Source of the DNA: Chloranthus sessilifolius | Taxonomy: Eukaryota > Streptophyta > Magnoliopsida > Chloranthales > Chloranthaceae | DNA: 64,000 bases | Direction: 5' to 3' | Assembly (NCBI GenBank): GCA_021018995.1 | Contig: CM037585.1 | Coordinates: 68,636,646-68,700,645, forward strand | Shown: piece after piece, positions 1-11,148 of the stretch | How positions within the stretch are numbered: position 1 is the first letter of the stretch | Layout: the number at the start of each line of letters is the position of its first letter | Notes under the pieces: model-generated | What the model was told of the DNA's origin: nothing | What the model saw: the letters and a program-made list of their open reading frames with translations, nothing else | Database searches by the model: none | Program-made: the position numbers and the translations under genes

Positions 1-1123
1 CTAATCCCACTAGGAGTCTAATTAATTTAAACGTTTTAATCTTATTAGAGCTCTAATTAATTTAGTTTCTTAATCCTATTAGAAGTCTAATTAATATTAG
101 TCCCCTAATTATACTAGGAATACAACCGTTCTTAATTATGTGATAACTGATTAGAATTGTATTGATTTGAATAAAAGTCTAACTAAATTAAATATGTCAA
201 TTCTATGAAAATTCTGATTTTAAATAAGCATGCTAGTTTTATTGAAATAAAATTAAACGAAATAAATAAACGAAAAAAAGGGGGTGTGGCCAGTTATGCT
301 AAGGAGGATTGACCTCATTCCCGAGTACCCTCCGTAATCTCCCTTAGGCAAATTGGATGGCTGAAAATTGAAAAGACTGAATTTGAATTATAAAGTAGTA
401 TTTTTTTTATAGATTGAGAGATTGATGATTGGGTATTTAAGGGCTAAGATTTTAAGGCTAAAAGAAAAGAAGAATTAAGAACCGTAACTATAAAGCAAAT
501 TTTAGAATTTAGAATTATGAGAAATTAAGATTAGAGCTAAAATCTAAGGACCATAATCGGGGTCAAAATTAGGAGAATTTGGACCATGAGATTAAGGACC
601 GATTCTAAAACCTAAGGACTAGAATTAGAAAATTAGAAATTTAAATTAAGACCTAAGATCTAGAATTTATGAACTAGAGGTCTAGAACAAAAATCTAGAA
701 CTAGAATATAAAAAAGGGAAACTAGTTCTAGAAGCTAAGAACTAGAATCATAAAATTAAGGATTAAGGAGTTACCTGTAGAAATCGTCTTAATTGTGCAA
801 AGGAAAATTATATAGAGGGAAATTGTGTAAAGGGAAATTGTATAAGGAAAGATTGTATAGAGGAGAATTGTATAGAGGAAATTATGTAGAGGAAATTATG
901 TAGAGGAGAATTGGATAGGAGGTAAAGGTCTTATTTATAAGCTTTTATCATAAATCCTATTTTATAAAATAATATAATAAAGATACTAATCCTAATTCAA
1001 CTAGGGGTTTTCAAAAATATCACTTTTTATGCAGCGGCCAAAACTAACCATAACTTCTTTTATACATGTCAGAATTGTGCGTTTTTTAGCTCGTTGGAAA
1101 GCTACTTCGATAAGCTTTCCAAC
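1..1123. other. Decayed LTR-like noncoding DNA left of the CACTA element
   Basis: No coding region is visible. The first 150 bases repeat a short ctaatt/tattag theme. Positions 440-780 are a low-complexity purine-rich tract built from variants of ctaaagactagaa. Positions 780-930 repeat a roughly 15-base gaaattgtatagag unit. The purine-rich tract resembles the DNA on the other side of the CACTA (12180-12620). Both tracts end at a similar ttacct boundary that on the minus strand reads as a splice donor (AGGTAA). I infer an old LTR-type element on the minus strand into which the CACTA inserted, but no LTR end can be fixed. Confidence 0.4.
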
Positions 1124-1405
1124 CACTACAAAAAAAATGATTTTTGGAGACGATTATTAGAGACGGCTTTTCGAAGCCGTCAATAATAATCATTTATTAA
1201 AGACGGTCATTCAAAAGCCGTCTTGGATGCTTTTATTAGAGACCGCTAAAGCCGTCTTCCTACATAAAATAATATATAGAGACTGTCATGATCGTCTTCA
1301 TAAGTTCACTTCATGTATAAGTAAGTAAAAACTTTAGACACCACATTAAAATCAGTCTCTAAAAGTCCCATTAACACTAATAGAGACGACTTCGAGCCGT
1401 CTCCA
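1124..1405 (+). repeat. CACTA left subterminal repeats
   Basis: Several inverted and direct copies of the GAGACGGCTTT / AAGCCGTCTC motif lie between 1145 and 1405. In CACTA elements such subterminal repeats are the binding sites of the element's TNPA-type protein. Copies are imperfect and spaced about 40-60 bases apart. Confidence 0.75.
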
Positions 1406-1462
1406 TCATTATTGTCATATACGGTACCTCTAGTTTTAGAGGCGAAGCCACTTACCCAATGC

Positions 1463-1470
1463 CTATATAG
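1463..1470 (+). promoter_or_regulatory. Possible TATA box of the captured leader
   Basis: CTATATAG lies about 100 bases before a CT-rich leader and about 750 bases before the ATG of the captured UDP-xylose synthase exon. It may be the promoter of the captured gene. No transcript evidence is available, so this is tentative. Confidence 0.3.
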
Positions 1471-1557
1471 CTGCTTTAGCACAACTATTCCATCGCGGCG
1501 CCCAATTTTTTTATTTTTTTCTCTCGTTCTCCCAGACTCGAAGAGTGATTTTTTTCC

Positions 1558-1670
1558 CTCTCGTTTTCCCTCCCTCGCCAACAACCCTAACCTAGGTTGA
1601 GATCAGATCCCCTTCTCTCATTTTCCCTTCCTCGGGCCAACAACCCTAACCTAGGTTGAGATCAGATCGC
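1558..1670 (+). repeat. Tandem duplication of about 57 bp in the captured 5' leader
   Basis: A CT-rich stretch followed by ccaacaaccctaacctaggt and ttgagatcagatc occurs twice in a row with only a few differences. It sits in what looks like a 5' untranslated leader upstream of the UXS exon. Confidence 0.7.
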
Positions 1671-2218
1671 CAACCATCAATTGCAAATCGACGAATTGAT
1701 TCTCAATCTCAGATCGGTGAACTCGGGGCTCTGATCTCCAGATTTCTCAATCATGGATCGTGAACTGGTTCCCAATCTCCAGATTTCTCAGTTGGAGTTA
1801 TGATTTAGGCGTTTTTGGAGTCAAAACTGCGTATTAAAAAGGTAGATCTATGATTTTTTTTTATTCGAAGCATTATTGAAGCTGTTTTTAAAGATCTTTG
1901 TTCGTTTCATGTGTATTTTTGGGTATTTTCTGCTTTTTTTGTAGTGAGAAGTTTGAGATTTAAGTGCATTTGTAGTTGAAGACTCTAGGGTTTTAGATTT
2001 TGTTGGTTTATGTGTTTTTAATTTTTTTTTGAGGTGTTACTAAAGAAGTTTATTTTACTATATATATGTTAAAATAATGCAATGTAAGTAAAGGTATTTC
2101 ATCAGCCGCTATTTTTTTTTTTTTTTTGGGCAAATGAGCTGATTTAAAGAGTATTTGGATGAATTTTAAGAAATTTGGTTTATTTGATTAAATGCTTACG
2201 TTGGCGAAATTGTTGCAG

Positions 2219-2330
2219 GTAGCTTGTTGGAGAAGACACCTGAACAATGGCTAAGGAATCTTCTAATGGAGATCATGTAGCAAAGCCACCTCTGACTCCA
2301 TCTCCTTTAAAAAATTTCAAATTTTTTCAG
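2219..2330 (+). pseudogene. Captured first coding exon of a UDP-glucuronate decarboxylase (UXS)
   Basis: A pyrimidine-rich acceptor (ttgttgcag) precedes position 2219 and a GTAATG donor follows 2330. The ATG at 2247 opens 28 codons, ending PPLTPSPLKNFKFFQ. This matches the N-terminal segment of plant cytosolic UDP-xylose synthases (UXS3/5/6 type), where TKPPPxPSPLRxSKF precedes the Rossmann domain. The intact enzyme converts UDP-glucuronate to UDP-xylose for cell-wall and glycan synthesis. None of the NAD-binding or catalytic exons follow, so this is a captured fragment. It supplies a start codon and, with the DNA from 1440 on, perhaps a promoter and a 5'-UTR intron. Identification is from a short peptide. 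Confidence 0.7.
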
Positions 2331-2374
2331 GTAATGCATTCTATTTTCTCTAGATCCCCTTTGTGATGGTGTAG

Positions 2375-2376
<2 letters not shown>

Positions 2377-2417
<41 letters not shown>
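2377..2417. repeat. (TA)n microsatellite
   Basis: An uninterrupted run of about 20 TA dinucleotides inside the CACTA element, just after the UXS exon. Confidence 0.95.
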
Positions 2418-2419
<2 letters not shown>

Positions 2420-2894
2420 TATCTTAATAATCCTAAAGTGCAGCTCGTTCTGGAATACTGAGTGGAGAATATGTGTATGAGAATACGTGACAACTCCAAA
2501 CTTAGACTTGTATCACACTCACTTAAAAATAAACAAACAAATATGTTGAATTTGGTTGACAATGTGAAAGCTTGGGGGTGTTTGGATGTACCCTCAATTC
2601 ATGCTTCAGTGAGAGCAGTAATGAGAGAAATTTATGTATCTGTAGAATTTATCCGTTTCTTACAGGGGAATATGGGACCAAATTTTTTAATCCCAGTGCT
2701 GGTATCATTCTTAGTCGGTATCACATAAAGATTCATTTGTACTCACAAAGACAATGGTATATACCCTTTCAGGGTTTATACCAACTTGCATTAATCCTTT
2801 TGGGGTTTATATAGCCTTGGTCCAGTAGCGAAATGCACGGGGCGATACAATCCAGTACCAATTGATATTCAAACCCATGGATGGGGGATACAAA

Positions 2895-3080
2895 TTAAAT
2901 GCTTGTCTGGCAACACTTCAAACATGCCAGTGGTGTCAATTCATGAATGATGTAGTCAGGTAGGATAAATATCTTTCCATTCACAAATTCGCAGCCATCC
3001 CTATAGTTCCTAAAGATCTCAGCGCGAATAAATAATGTAGGACCATCTTCTACTGGACAAATATTACCTGTAATTCTCAT
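2895..3080 (-). other. Unrecognised open segment, possible captured exon
   Basis: A 61-codon minus-strand open frame with a protein-like composition (for example VEDGPTLFIRAEIF and LPDYIIHELTPLACLKCC). I do not recognise the family. It lies inside the CACTA element, among fragments of other host genes, so it may be a fifth captured exon on the opposite strand. No clear splice sites bound it. The rest of 2420-3880 shows no feature I can support. Confidence 0.25.
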
Positions 3081-3889
3081 TCTTCTGCTGCCAGCTATGC
3101 CTGGAGAAAGGATTGTCTTTAACTTTCATTCTTCTACTACCTACCATGCATCTGCCACCCAGTGAGTCATAAGATCTTTGACGCTCTTCATAAATAATGT
3201 CTGAAAATTTCTCTATTAGTGTCACTTTTAGCAATTTATGATTGTTATTATAATTTTTATATCGATTAACGGTCTATCACCAACTTTAATAGTTTATATC
3301 CATTGACATCGATCTCTCACGGTGATCAGAGGCTGATGTTTACATATGTGAAGAGCCCTGCTAGCTGTAAATGTCAAATGCTGACATGTATAACCTATGA
3401 AAGGCCAGTGTTTTTTTTTAATATGATAATGCAATTGATGGGATCCGGACTCTATTTATATATATAAATATAATTTTATTACAAAGGCATTTTGATTATT
3501 ATTATCCAAATGCTGCATTTCTCTCATTAGTCCCTTCCTGCAAATTCATTTTTTTTGTGAATTATGAAGGACCCATTTTAACATCCTTTAATTACTTTTA
3601 TTGAATTTTTGTAATATATGTTTCCAAGCTAGTGTTTTTCAAGCCAAGAACATTAAATCTTATCCTCTGTGGCATCATGGTTTGTCTATTAACACTACCA
3701 AAATTTAAGATGATGATAGTGTGCCGTTTATGTCCTTTATCTAGATATTTGATAGTGTATTCCCATCTTTTTTCAGTTTCTTAATTTATGAAAAAAAAAA
3801 TTCGTAGAAAACATGCTTAGAATGACATTTTGATAGCCTGAAATATAAAATATATCCTCCATTTTCATCCTGGTTTTTCTATCAACACT

Positions 3890-5080
3890 GTCAAAATTTA
3901 AAGTGTCGATCATGTGACAAAAGTTTGACAAGTATGACAGTCTGATTTGTGATTGATCTGGTAGCATAAACTTCGGCCAAAACTTCTAATAAGTCATCTT
4001 TTATAATTGGCCAAAAAAATTTAAAGAAGGCAAATGTGAATCCATCTGATGGATCTGGAGATTTGTCACCATTGACTGTGATAATAGCATAAAATATTTC
4101 TTTCTCGAAAGGCCGCTCTAAAAAAATTCTATCATCATTTGAAATGCTGGGAAAAATAAGCCCATGGAGAACTGAACGCATGGGTTCTTCACTGTATAAA
4201 TTTTTGAAAAATTGCAAGACCACTTCTTCGATAAGCTTGGCGTCTTCAATGGCTGTACCGTTGACAACAAGAGAAGAAATTCCATTTTTTCTTCGTCTTT
4301 CCGAGCCCACTGAATAGAAAAAAAAAGGGTTTGTTATAATTTTTTCTTCATTAAACTATTAATAGTCATAAGTTTGTTATTTATCTCCATCCAAGTAATA
4401 CAACTTCGTTTTGAAATCGCCATCTTGTGCCGTATAAAATCTGTCCACTCCACTTAGGATTCACAAGTAAAATAGACATCTGAGCATATTTAAAAGAAAA
4501 TTTTCTTGAGTCTATCTTTGATAGCCAATAAAGGAAGTTGAACACATGGGATCCTAGACCATACACGCTCCTTTTTTCGAGTTGTGGGAAGGGAAATTTC
4601 ATGGATGACTCAATGTAACATCCATATCGGTGTCGGTTTGAAGAACAAATCTTCTTCCCCATTGGGATACAAGAGTTTCATCATTTCACCAAGGGTCCTT
4701 TACAAGTTTGATTCTATTGCCATCTCCAATAATAAACTTACTGAATTTTCAAGCGTCTTCTCGAACTTGCATGATCTTTTTCCAAGCCCATGAACTACAT
4801 CAAGGTAGTCTTCATGAGCATATGTCACTAATTCAAAATTATTTGGCTACCACCCACCCAATTTGCTCAAAGAGACTGCAGATTGTGTACCAAAATCCAG
4901 CAGAGTTTCATCAAACCCACATTATTCCAATGCTTCATTCTACGCACTCCAAGACCCCCTTCTTTATGGGTTTGGAAACTTTTTTTTTGACTATGGGTAC
5001 ATGGTGTAGGTCATTCCTGCGGGACATTAGAAAGGATGGATTCGATTTTCCTAAGAAAGCAAAAGGCTGACGACCAATAA
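3890..5080 (-). pseudogene. LINE retrotransposon remnants (RT N-terminal and C-terminal regions)
   Basis: On the minus strand, 4310-3960 encodes the segment between endonuclease and reverse transcriptase of plant L1-type LINEs: RRRKNGISSLVVNG, then a conserved FFKNLYSEE and GDKSPDP-DGFTFAFFKFFW. A second block, 5080-4380, encodes pieces of the LINE C-terminal region (GGLGVRRMKHWN, GDGN-like and KDPW-like remnants), in several frames. In an intact LINE the RT segment precedes the C-terminal part. Here the C-terminal block lies upstream on the same strand, so the copy is rearranged or two copies are fused. Frames are broken and no endonuclease or full RT remains. Confidence 0.6.
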
Positions 5081-5312
5081 ATTTGGTAGGTATTTAGCAC
5101 AATAATTCTGAGTTTTAAATTACTTGGATCATAATTTTTACCATGCAACATCCAATTCTACTCAGAAAGGATTATCCAAGTCACCAAAGGCAGCTCTTAC
5201 TTCTCCTTGCGAAGACGTAATTGCCTCACTTCCAATTCCTATACATTAAAATTTAAATGTGCTTCATCTAGAAGTCCCATACTCCTTGCTCTACTTAATG
5301 TCACTTCCAGTT

Positions 5313-5460
5313 GTGCCTGTAGCTCAACTGGAAGGTGCATGATGATGCAACCTTGAGGTCTCAGGTTCAATCCCAGCTTAACTAACAAAAATTAATGATA
5401 AAAAGATGTTGCTGGAGCTAAACTTTGCATGCTCCTTTGAAGTAAAAACTATGGATTTAA
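5313..5460 (+). mobile_element. tRNA-derived SINE
   Basis: A pol III A box (TAGCTCAACTGG, 5320-5331) and B box (GGTTCAATCCC, 5364-5374) are 32 bases apart, as in tRNA-derived plant SINEs. A short tRNA-unrelated tail follows. The 3' end is not sharply defined. Tail length and target duplications were not resolved. Confidence 0.6.
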
Positions 5461-6393
5461 TTTAACTAGGTAAGTGCTTTTTAAATTTGTCTAATCATTT
5501 CCTTTTCAGTTTTTCCAATCAATCTCGAATTAGAGTATGCATATTTTAATTAATTATTATTGGTATTTTGTTGATGAATCAAATTTTTTATAGTTTATTT
5601 AGTTATGTTACTGGTCATGTTGTTTATGAGAGGCATTTGGGTGCCAAAAGCTCTTATTTGTTTTATATAAAAGTTGAGGAATGTCGGTAATGCTCCCTCT
5701 GTTAGGCTTGTAGGCCTGACATCTCAAGTTAGACGTATTTGCAGTCCGTATGTCGGTGATCGAGCTAACCAGTCAGCTCATTGGGGTTGCAAGGGGGTAA
5801 TGTGCCCCTTGTCCTAGGAATTCAAGGGGGGGGGGGGGTTGCCCCCGAAGAAAATTTTATAGTTGGGTCTTTTGGAAATGAGATTTCTCTCAGTGGACGG
5901 CTTAGATTATGTCTTAGGAGGCATGTTTAATTCTTGTCTTGTATTATTTATTAGTATCTAATAATTTTTATGCAAATCAGATTACTATTTGGCTTAGGTA
6001 TGATAACTTCTTCTCATTGATCACAATCTCTACAGGTACCTACTATATGTAATGTTCATGGGTTTACATATTTTGAGTTTTGGAAGTAATGCAAAGGTGA
6101 CCTTTAATTTGTTTGCTACCGACTTCTATTTTGAGCTTGAGATTCTATATCAAGATGATCACTAGTTTACTATGTTGATTCTGTTTACCCATTACCACAT
6201 TGGTTTGATTAAGGATCAAACCACCAAGTACCTCTACAAGTGTCCTATCATGGGAACAACAGAGGTTGACGTTGGCCGATTGGGGCTAAAAGCACTTTTC
6301 AATATTATTAGTTCTTAAATTTCAATGGCCATGATAGAACTACAAGTGTCCTATCATGGCGCACATGTCATAACTCTTAATTGTGCCAAACAG
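5460..6393. other. CACTA interior with no recognisable gene
   Basis: No coding feature is supported. A run of 13 G residues occurs at 5826-5838, next to a partly complementary ccccttgtcc / caagggg segment. The rest is AT-rich. Confidence 0.5.
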
Positions 6394-6708
6394 GTCATGG
6401 CACTGATTGCATATTTGATGGAGTTTAAAGGGAACTATGGTCCACATCTTATAATTGTTCCAAATGCCGTATTGGTCAATTGGAAGGTCATTTCCTTCTT
6501 ATTATTTAAAAGCTTCACATCTATTGATTTTCATATTCTTGGAAGGTCATTTCCTTCATATTATGTAAAAGCTTCACATCTATTGATTTTCAGATTCTTC
6601 TTGCTAACATCTTTATTTTTCCAGAGTGAGCTGCATAATTGGTTGTCATCTGCATCATGCATATATTATGTTGGTACAAAGGATCAGCGATCAAAGTTGT
6701 TTTCTTAG
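6394..6708 (+). pseudogene. BRM: Captured exons of the SWI/SNF ATPase BRAHMA (BRM)
   Basis: Exon 6394-6486 (after acceptor caaacag, before donor GTCATT) encodes 31 residues, VMALIAYLMEF through AVLVNWK. Exon 6625-6708 (after acceptor ttttccag, before donor GTAAG) encodes SELHNWL through DQRSKLFS. Together they match the SNF2 helicase region just after motif I of plant BRM, the ATPase of SWI/SNF chromatin remodelling complexes. The last codon before the donor is TAG where BRM has Gln, so the captured copy is already stopped. Intron position and phase are preserved, so genomic DNA was captured, not cDNA. Only about 60 residues of a protein of roughly 2,200 are present. Confidence 0.85.
6482..6599 (+). 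repeat. 59-bp tandem duplication across the BRM splice donor
   Basis: The unit starting ggaaggtcatttccttc occurs at 6482-6540 and again at 6541-6599 with few mismatches. The first copy begins inside the last codons of the BRM exon, so the second copy repeats the exon edge and donor within the intron. Confidence 0.85.
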
Positions 6709-7057
6709 GTAAGGTAAGCTAAGACATGTCTTAATTCGGCTGAGTAGGGGATCATAAAGGGCCGAGTAGGGGATTCGGCTTTGTATTCTTTTCTGATCCA
6801 AACAAAGCAAAGAAAGTTGTCACCTCACTCCACGGTAAACTAAGACATGTCTTAATTCTATTTGTCACGCTTAATTGGAGTTGAAAATATTACTTAATTG
6901 AGTTATTTGAGGGGAACACCTACATGTTTATAGAGGAACCATGTGCCATGGCAAGCCTCTCTATGTGTATTTCGCCTGTCACAAGGAAGTTCGATCTGAT
7001 GTGTTGCAGCAGCATCGTAGGGTGCCATCATTCTCCTTTGATGACAGTGGCTTTGTA

Positions 7058-7115
7058 CACTACAAAACAAGGGGCTTACGCCGACGGCTATTATTGGTAG
7101 CCGTTGGCGCAGGAT
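7058..7115 (+). repeat. Second CACTA-like terminus (solitary)
   Basis: CACTACAAAACAAGG begins at 7058 and is followed by inverted copies of a GCCGACGGCT / AGCCGTTGGCG motif, the same arrangement as a CACTA end with subterminal repeats but with a different motif from the outer element. No matching right end is evident, so it may be a truncated nested CACTA. The segment 6709-7057 shows no supported gene. Confidence 0.4.
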
Positions 7116-7188
7116 CAGGTAATACCCTCCCCCTCCCCCCTAATCGTGTATTTTATTTTTTTTGACTTGATGCTTCTGGTTTGTACAG

Positions 7189-7531
7189 TCAGAACTTGAA
7201 ATAGAACCACGATACCCATTATTTGGAGTTTGGAAATCCACCTTCATCATTGGTTATGGTCTTCCCCTGCAAGATTTTCTCTTTGGGAAATCTGATGGCA
7301 GCCGTTACCTTAACTTAAGTTTCGGATGCCCTTTAGCTGAGACAACAGTTAACAAGTTCACCATTAAAGTAAGTTCTCTATTCAGATTTGGAGCCATATA
7401 AGCATATAGTCATGTAAACTGTTGTCTAATATTTTGATGTGGTGCATAAACTGTTGTTTCAGGTAGTGCTGCCAGAGGGATCTAAAGACCCTTCTGTTGT
7501 GGTTCCTTTCCAAGTGGAGCAACAGTTGGAG
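7189..7531 (+). pseudogene. Captured exons of ribophorin I (OST subunit 1)
   Basis: Exon 7189-7368 (60 codons) and exon 7463-7531 (23 codons) have clean AG/GT borders. They encode EPRYPLFGVWKSTF, IGYGLPLQDFLF and VVLPEGSKD-S. These match the luminal region of dolichyl-diphosphooligosaccharide-protein glycosyltransferase subunit 1 (ribophorin I), an ER membrane subunit of the N-glycosylation complex. Both exons are open and in matching phase. The membrane segment and all other exons are missing. It is a captured genomic fragment in the same orientation as the UXS, BRM and kinase fragments. Confidence 0.85.
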
Positions 7532-7539
7532 GTAAGTCA

Positions 7540-8595
7540 GTGATTTTTAATATAGTCTATGCCAACTTCCATCTTGTTCCTTCTTGTTTTTCAGAAAGTG
7601 CTCTAGACCAGAAATCATAGCAAGGAGAATGAGATTACTATGGTTCAACACTGATTGCATCAAGGATTTGACAATTAACACCCTGCTAAGTTTTTTTAGC
7701 TTTTTTCATTTCTTCTAAACTAGAAAACTAAAGTGTTTTTTGAAGTTGTAAACTAAAGTTATTCCTTGGGAGATTGGATCAAAGAGATCTTTGGCCTTAT
7801 ATTTGAATATTAAAAGGGTTGTGGGGGATATCATACCATCCCTTGATGCTGTAGGGGAATCTAGACCCTTGTGTAAAGTCGGGTTGGCTAAGGGGATTGT
7901 AATAACGCTGATTTTACTAAACATTATTGCCTAAGGGGGATTGTAATTACAATGATTTTACTAAACACTAATGCAACAAAAGTCAAGATGTTCATTTGGA
8001 TGGTGTGTCTTTATAAAATAAAGATCCGTGACAAGTTAGAAGTTGTACTTCCACTTGGTTAATGTGCAAAAAAGAGGCATAGAAATGATGAACCACTTGT
8101 TTAGCCATTGCTTGATCATGTTTGTGGAGCTAATTTCATGGGATTTCAGTTTAGGATTTATTAAGAAACTGGTGAGTAGTGATAGATTGAGGAAAATGGT
8201 GAAGATATATGTTTTGAGTTGGAAAACACCTCTTGTATCCCCCTTCTGCTGAATTGGAGAACCCTGAACTTGTGGTGTGGTCTGAATCAGTTGCTGAGTT
8301 GCTCGATTTGGATCCTAGGGAGTGAGTGGCTCTATTTGTGCATCCTTGTTATTTAGGTGTTTTTGGTTTATTGCATTTTGGAACTCAGTATAATGAAACT
8401 TCTTTGACTGAAACTGCCTATCATGGGTCCACAAGTTGGGTAGAATCTCCATGAAATTTTTATTTCCCAGAGCTCTATAAATAGCCCAATAACCATCAGT
8501 TCACCTTTGTAGAAGACGAGGCATTTACAAAGAATACTAAATCTAATATCCTACTAGCAAGAACCTTACATAAATAATAGACTAAATCTAATATG
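7540..8595. other. CACTA interior, no recognisable gene
   Basis: AT-rich DNA. An imperfect inverted match (agggg-ttgtaat) recurs around 7800-7960. No coding, RNA or TE-terminal signal that I can support. Confidence 0.45.
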
Positions 8596-8599
8596 CTCT

Positions 8600-8960
8600 T
8601 AGCAAGAACATTACATAAATTATAGAATAAATCTGGACAGAGGATCCTCATTGGAACAATTACAAATGTTTATCAGAGCAAGATAACCAAACAAATTCTG
8701 TAGAGAAGTTAAACTTCAAAAGTCTTCATATAGTTCACCATCTGAGAACCACATGGAAAAAAGGAAAATAAAAATAAATAAGATTAAATTTTAATTTTCC
8801 TTTTTGCCATGTGGTTCTTAGATAGTGGACTATTTGGAGGCTTGAAGTTTATCTGCTCTATGGAATTTGTTGGATTATCACACTGTTATAAATTAGTAAT
8901 TGTTCCAATGTTGATCATACATCCAGATTTAATCTATTACTTACATAATGTTCTTGCTAG
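8600..8960. repeat. Foldback element: two arms of about 175 bp around a short AT-rich loop
   Basis: 8600-8775 (from agcaagaacattacataaat to accacatgg and an A-rich end) is matched as reverse complement by 8785-8960 (ccatgtggttcttag to atgttcttgcta), at roughly 80-85% identity by eye. The centre is AT-rich. The structure resembles a foldback MITE or a young hairpin locus. A transcript would form a long imperfect hairpin. Confidence 0.75.
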
Positions 8961-9102
8961 TTGCATGTTCAATCTCTTTTTCTTAACGCACTAGTTCAGG
9001 TTGTTTGAATTAGAGAGGTCTCAGATCTTAATTGCTGCTTGCAGTGTTGGAAATTCCAGTTTATAGGTGATACAACCATTCTTTTGATATTTCTGATCTA
9101 TA

Positions 9103-9486
9103 TTACTTAATTCGCAATTCACTTGATTCATTTTCGAGTTCGCAATTCGCTAATCTCATGCGAACCCGATTCGCCAACGGTAGGATGATCTGTTATTTAT
9201 ATTTAATGTTTTTTATAAGCTAACAATAAGATGGAATATATTAAATAATATTAACTTTTTAAAATAAAACAGTTGTAAGCATAGTTGGTTTCCGAAGTGA
9301 TTGCTTCGGTTGTTGGTTGTATAGGTTGTGTGTTCGATTCTCCCCACCTGCATTTCCTATTTAAAGTATTTTCGTAACTAAATACCCTAGTTCGCCCATT
9401 CGGGTCGAATTGGACTGAATCAAACTACAAATTGGGTCACTCTGACCCAATTCGCAATTCACTTAGTGGAGTGGCGAATTAAGTAA
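9103..9486. repeat. Possible MITE-like insertion with TTACTTAATTCGC termini
   Basis: TTACTTAATTCGC at 9103-9115 is matched inverted by GCGAATTAAGTAA at 9474-9486. Both ends carry further copies of an ATTCGCAATTC motif. A B-box-like TGTTCGATTC lies at about 9330. No target duplication was resolved. Confidence 0.35.
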
Positions 9487-9651
9487 CATTGTTTTTTATT
9501 ACTTCCCTAAATGTTAAATTTGTGTTCTAAAGTTCTTCACAATAGCTCTCTACTATTTCCCATGTGTTAGGAATTTGTAGGCGAATGAACTTGAATCTAA
9601 ATACTTTCGTGGTACATATATATCATGACTTGTAAAAAACCTTAATGCAAG

Positions 9652-11148
9652 TATGCCATGACTGGTCAGTTGATCCAGAAAAGCGATGTGTATAGCTTCG
9701 GTGTCATTCTTTTGGAGCTTTTGACTGGCAGGAAACCGGTGGATCATACAATGTCCCGAGGACAGCAGAGTCTTGTTACTTGGGTAAGCTTCTACTGATA
9801 TTGCTACTTATTTATCTTTGATTATTGAGATGGATAACATATTTCAGTAGCAAATGCTTATCTAAGACTCTTTTTGTAGGCCACTCCAAGGCTTAGTGAA
9901 GATAAAGTAAAACAATGTATAGATCCAAAGTTAACGGGAGAATATCCTCCAAAAGGCATTGCTAAGGTCTCTCTCTCTCTCTCGCTCTCTCTCTCTCTCT
10001 ACACACATGAATACATCAATTGTACTTGGGGATGCTTTTTATAACGGGGTATCCAGCCTCTTAGAGCACCCGACTAAGTCCACAGATACGTGCAACACCC
10101 ACGCATCGCACGTACCAGTCAATAGGGATAAATCCCTTGAGTGGCGAACAAGGGGTGGGATTCGAACTCAGAATCTCCAGCTATGGTCCTGGCCACTGTG
10201 CCAACACCCCATTGGTTTATAAGTGGGGATGTTTGAAAACCTAATTACGGATATGCATTGTGGAAGCTTTGTAAGTTGGAAAATTGGAATTTGAAAATGA
10301 GATAACTGGTCTACATAGATAATACATATATTGGGATGGTTGAAAATGAAAACAGGTAGTACACATTTTTTTTCTTTTCAAACATGATAGGTGCAAATAA
10401 ATGCTGTATAGAAAGAATTCCATCAAGCATCGAAACATTATATTGTGGAGTAGACTCTGTTTTCTCAAGATGGAGCCTAGCTACAAAAGGTATGATTTAT
10501 TGGGTAATGGGCCTGCTTTCTTCCAACGGGGAAATTGTCGCTAAACTACAGTACGGTTTTTTGGTGCTTTGTGAAATATTTCCTCATCGTTGTGTCTATT
10601 TATGGGTTATCTAATCTGAGTTCTCACTCAGTCATCAGAATCCCTAATGTTAAATATTTATGTCAACATTGGTATCCACTTATATATGTTCAACACATAG
10701 TTAATGTTACGAAAACGTGAGGAATTTCTTTTTTCTTATGGCTTTTTTTTCAAACGCCAAAATCAGTAAGCCATTGTGTACTAAATACACTTAATTCAAC
10801 TCAATCAAGGCTTTGACTCATTTTCTGAAAACCTAAAAAAGAGTTCGATCAGATGCTACTATAGCAAATCCAAACTCAAAAAAATCTATGAAACTGCTTG
10901 ACTTTACGAGTCTCCGTTTCAAATTTTTGAATTTAGAGTGAGTATTTTCTGGCGCTCACCCGTATTAGGTATACTTCGCTCAGTTTGCTAACTTGGTGTA
11001 ATATTTGTTCTTGCAGCTGGCTGCTATTGTAGCATTATGTGTGCAGTACGAATCCGAATTCCGCCCAAACATGAGCGTTGTTGTCAAGGCACTCCTACCT
11101 CTTCTCACACAGAAGCCCCCTGCTCCAGCTCCTGATCCCGATAGTTAA
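9652..11148 (+). pseudogene. Captured C-terminal exons of a PTI1-like protein kinase
   Basis: Three exons with canonical borders: 9652-9783 (44 codons, YAMTGQL then [16 protein letters not shown]), 9880-9966 (29 codons, [16 protein letters not shown]) and 11017-11148 (43 codons to a TAA stop, with [15 protein letters not shown]). They match kinase subdomains IX-XI and the C terminus of PTI1-like receptor-like cytoplasmic kinases, which act in defence and oxidative signalling. The N-lobe, ATP site and HRD/DFG motifs are absent. The second intron is enlarged by a SINE. The exons are open and supply a genuine 3' end to the captured series. Confidence 0.88.
10035..10210 (-). mobile_element. tRNA-derived SINE inside the PTI1-like intron
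   Basis: On the minus strand the sequence begins ggggtgttggcacagtgg. A box-like TGGCACAGTGG lies at about 10192-10204 and B box GTTCGAATCCC at about 10157-10167. This arrangement resembles plant Au-type SINEs. A CT microsatellite (9967-10000) lies just upstream on the plus strand. Confidence 0.65.

Noticed and set aside
2350-2562. Open frames through TA microsatellites (2350-2562, 43040-43472)
   Set aside because: They encode Tyr/Ile runs from TA repeats and have no protein-like sequence within the repeat.
7463-7475. GTAGTG at 7464 as the right end of the CACTA-like terminus at 7058
   Set aside because: It is part of the ribophorin I exon codons (VVLPEG), without subterminal repeats or a target duplication.
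9285-9360. Possible tRNA gene with a B-box-like TGTTCGATTC
   Set aside because: No matching A box or cloverleaf stems could be drawn. At most it is a SINE or MITE remnant.
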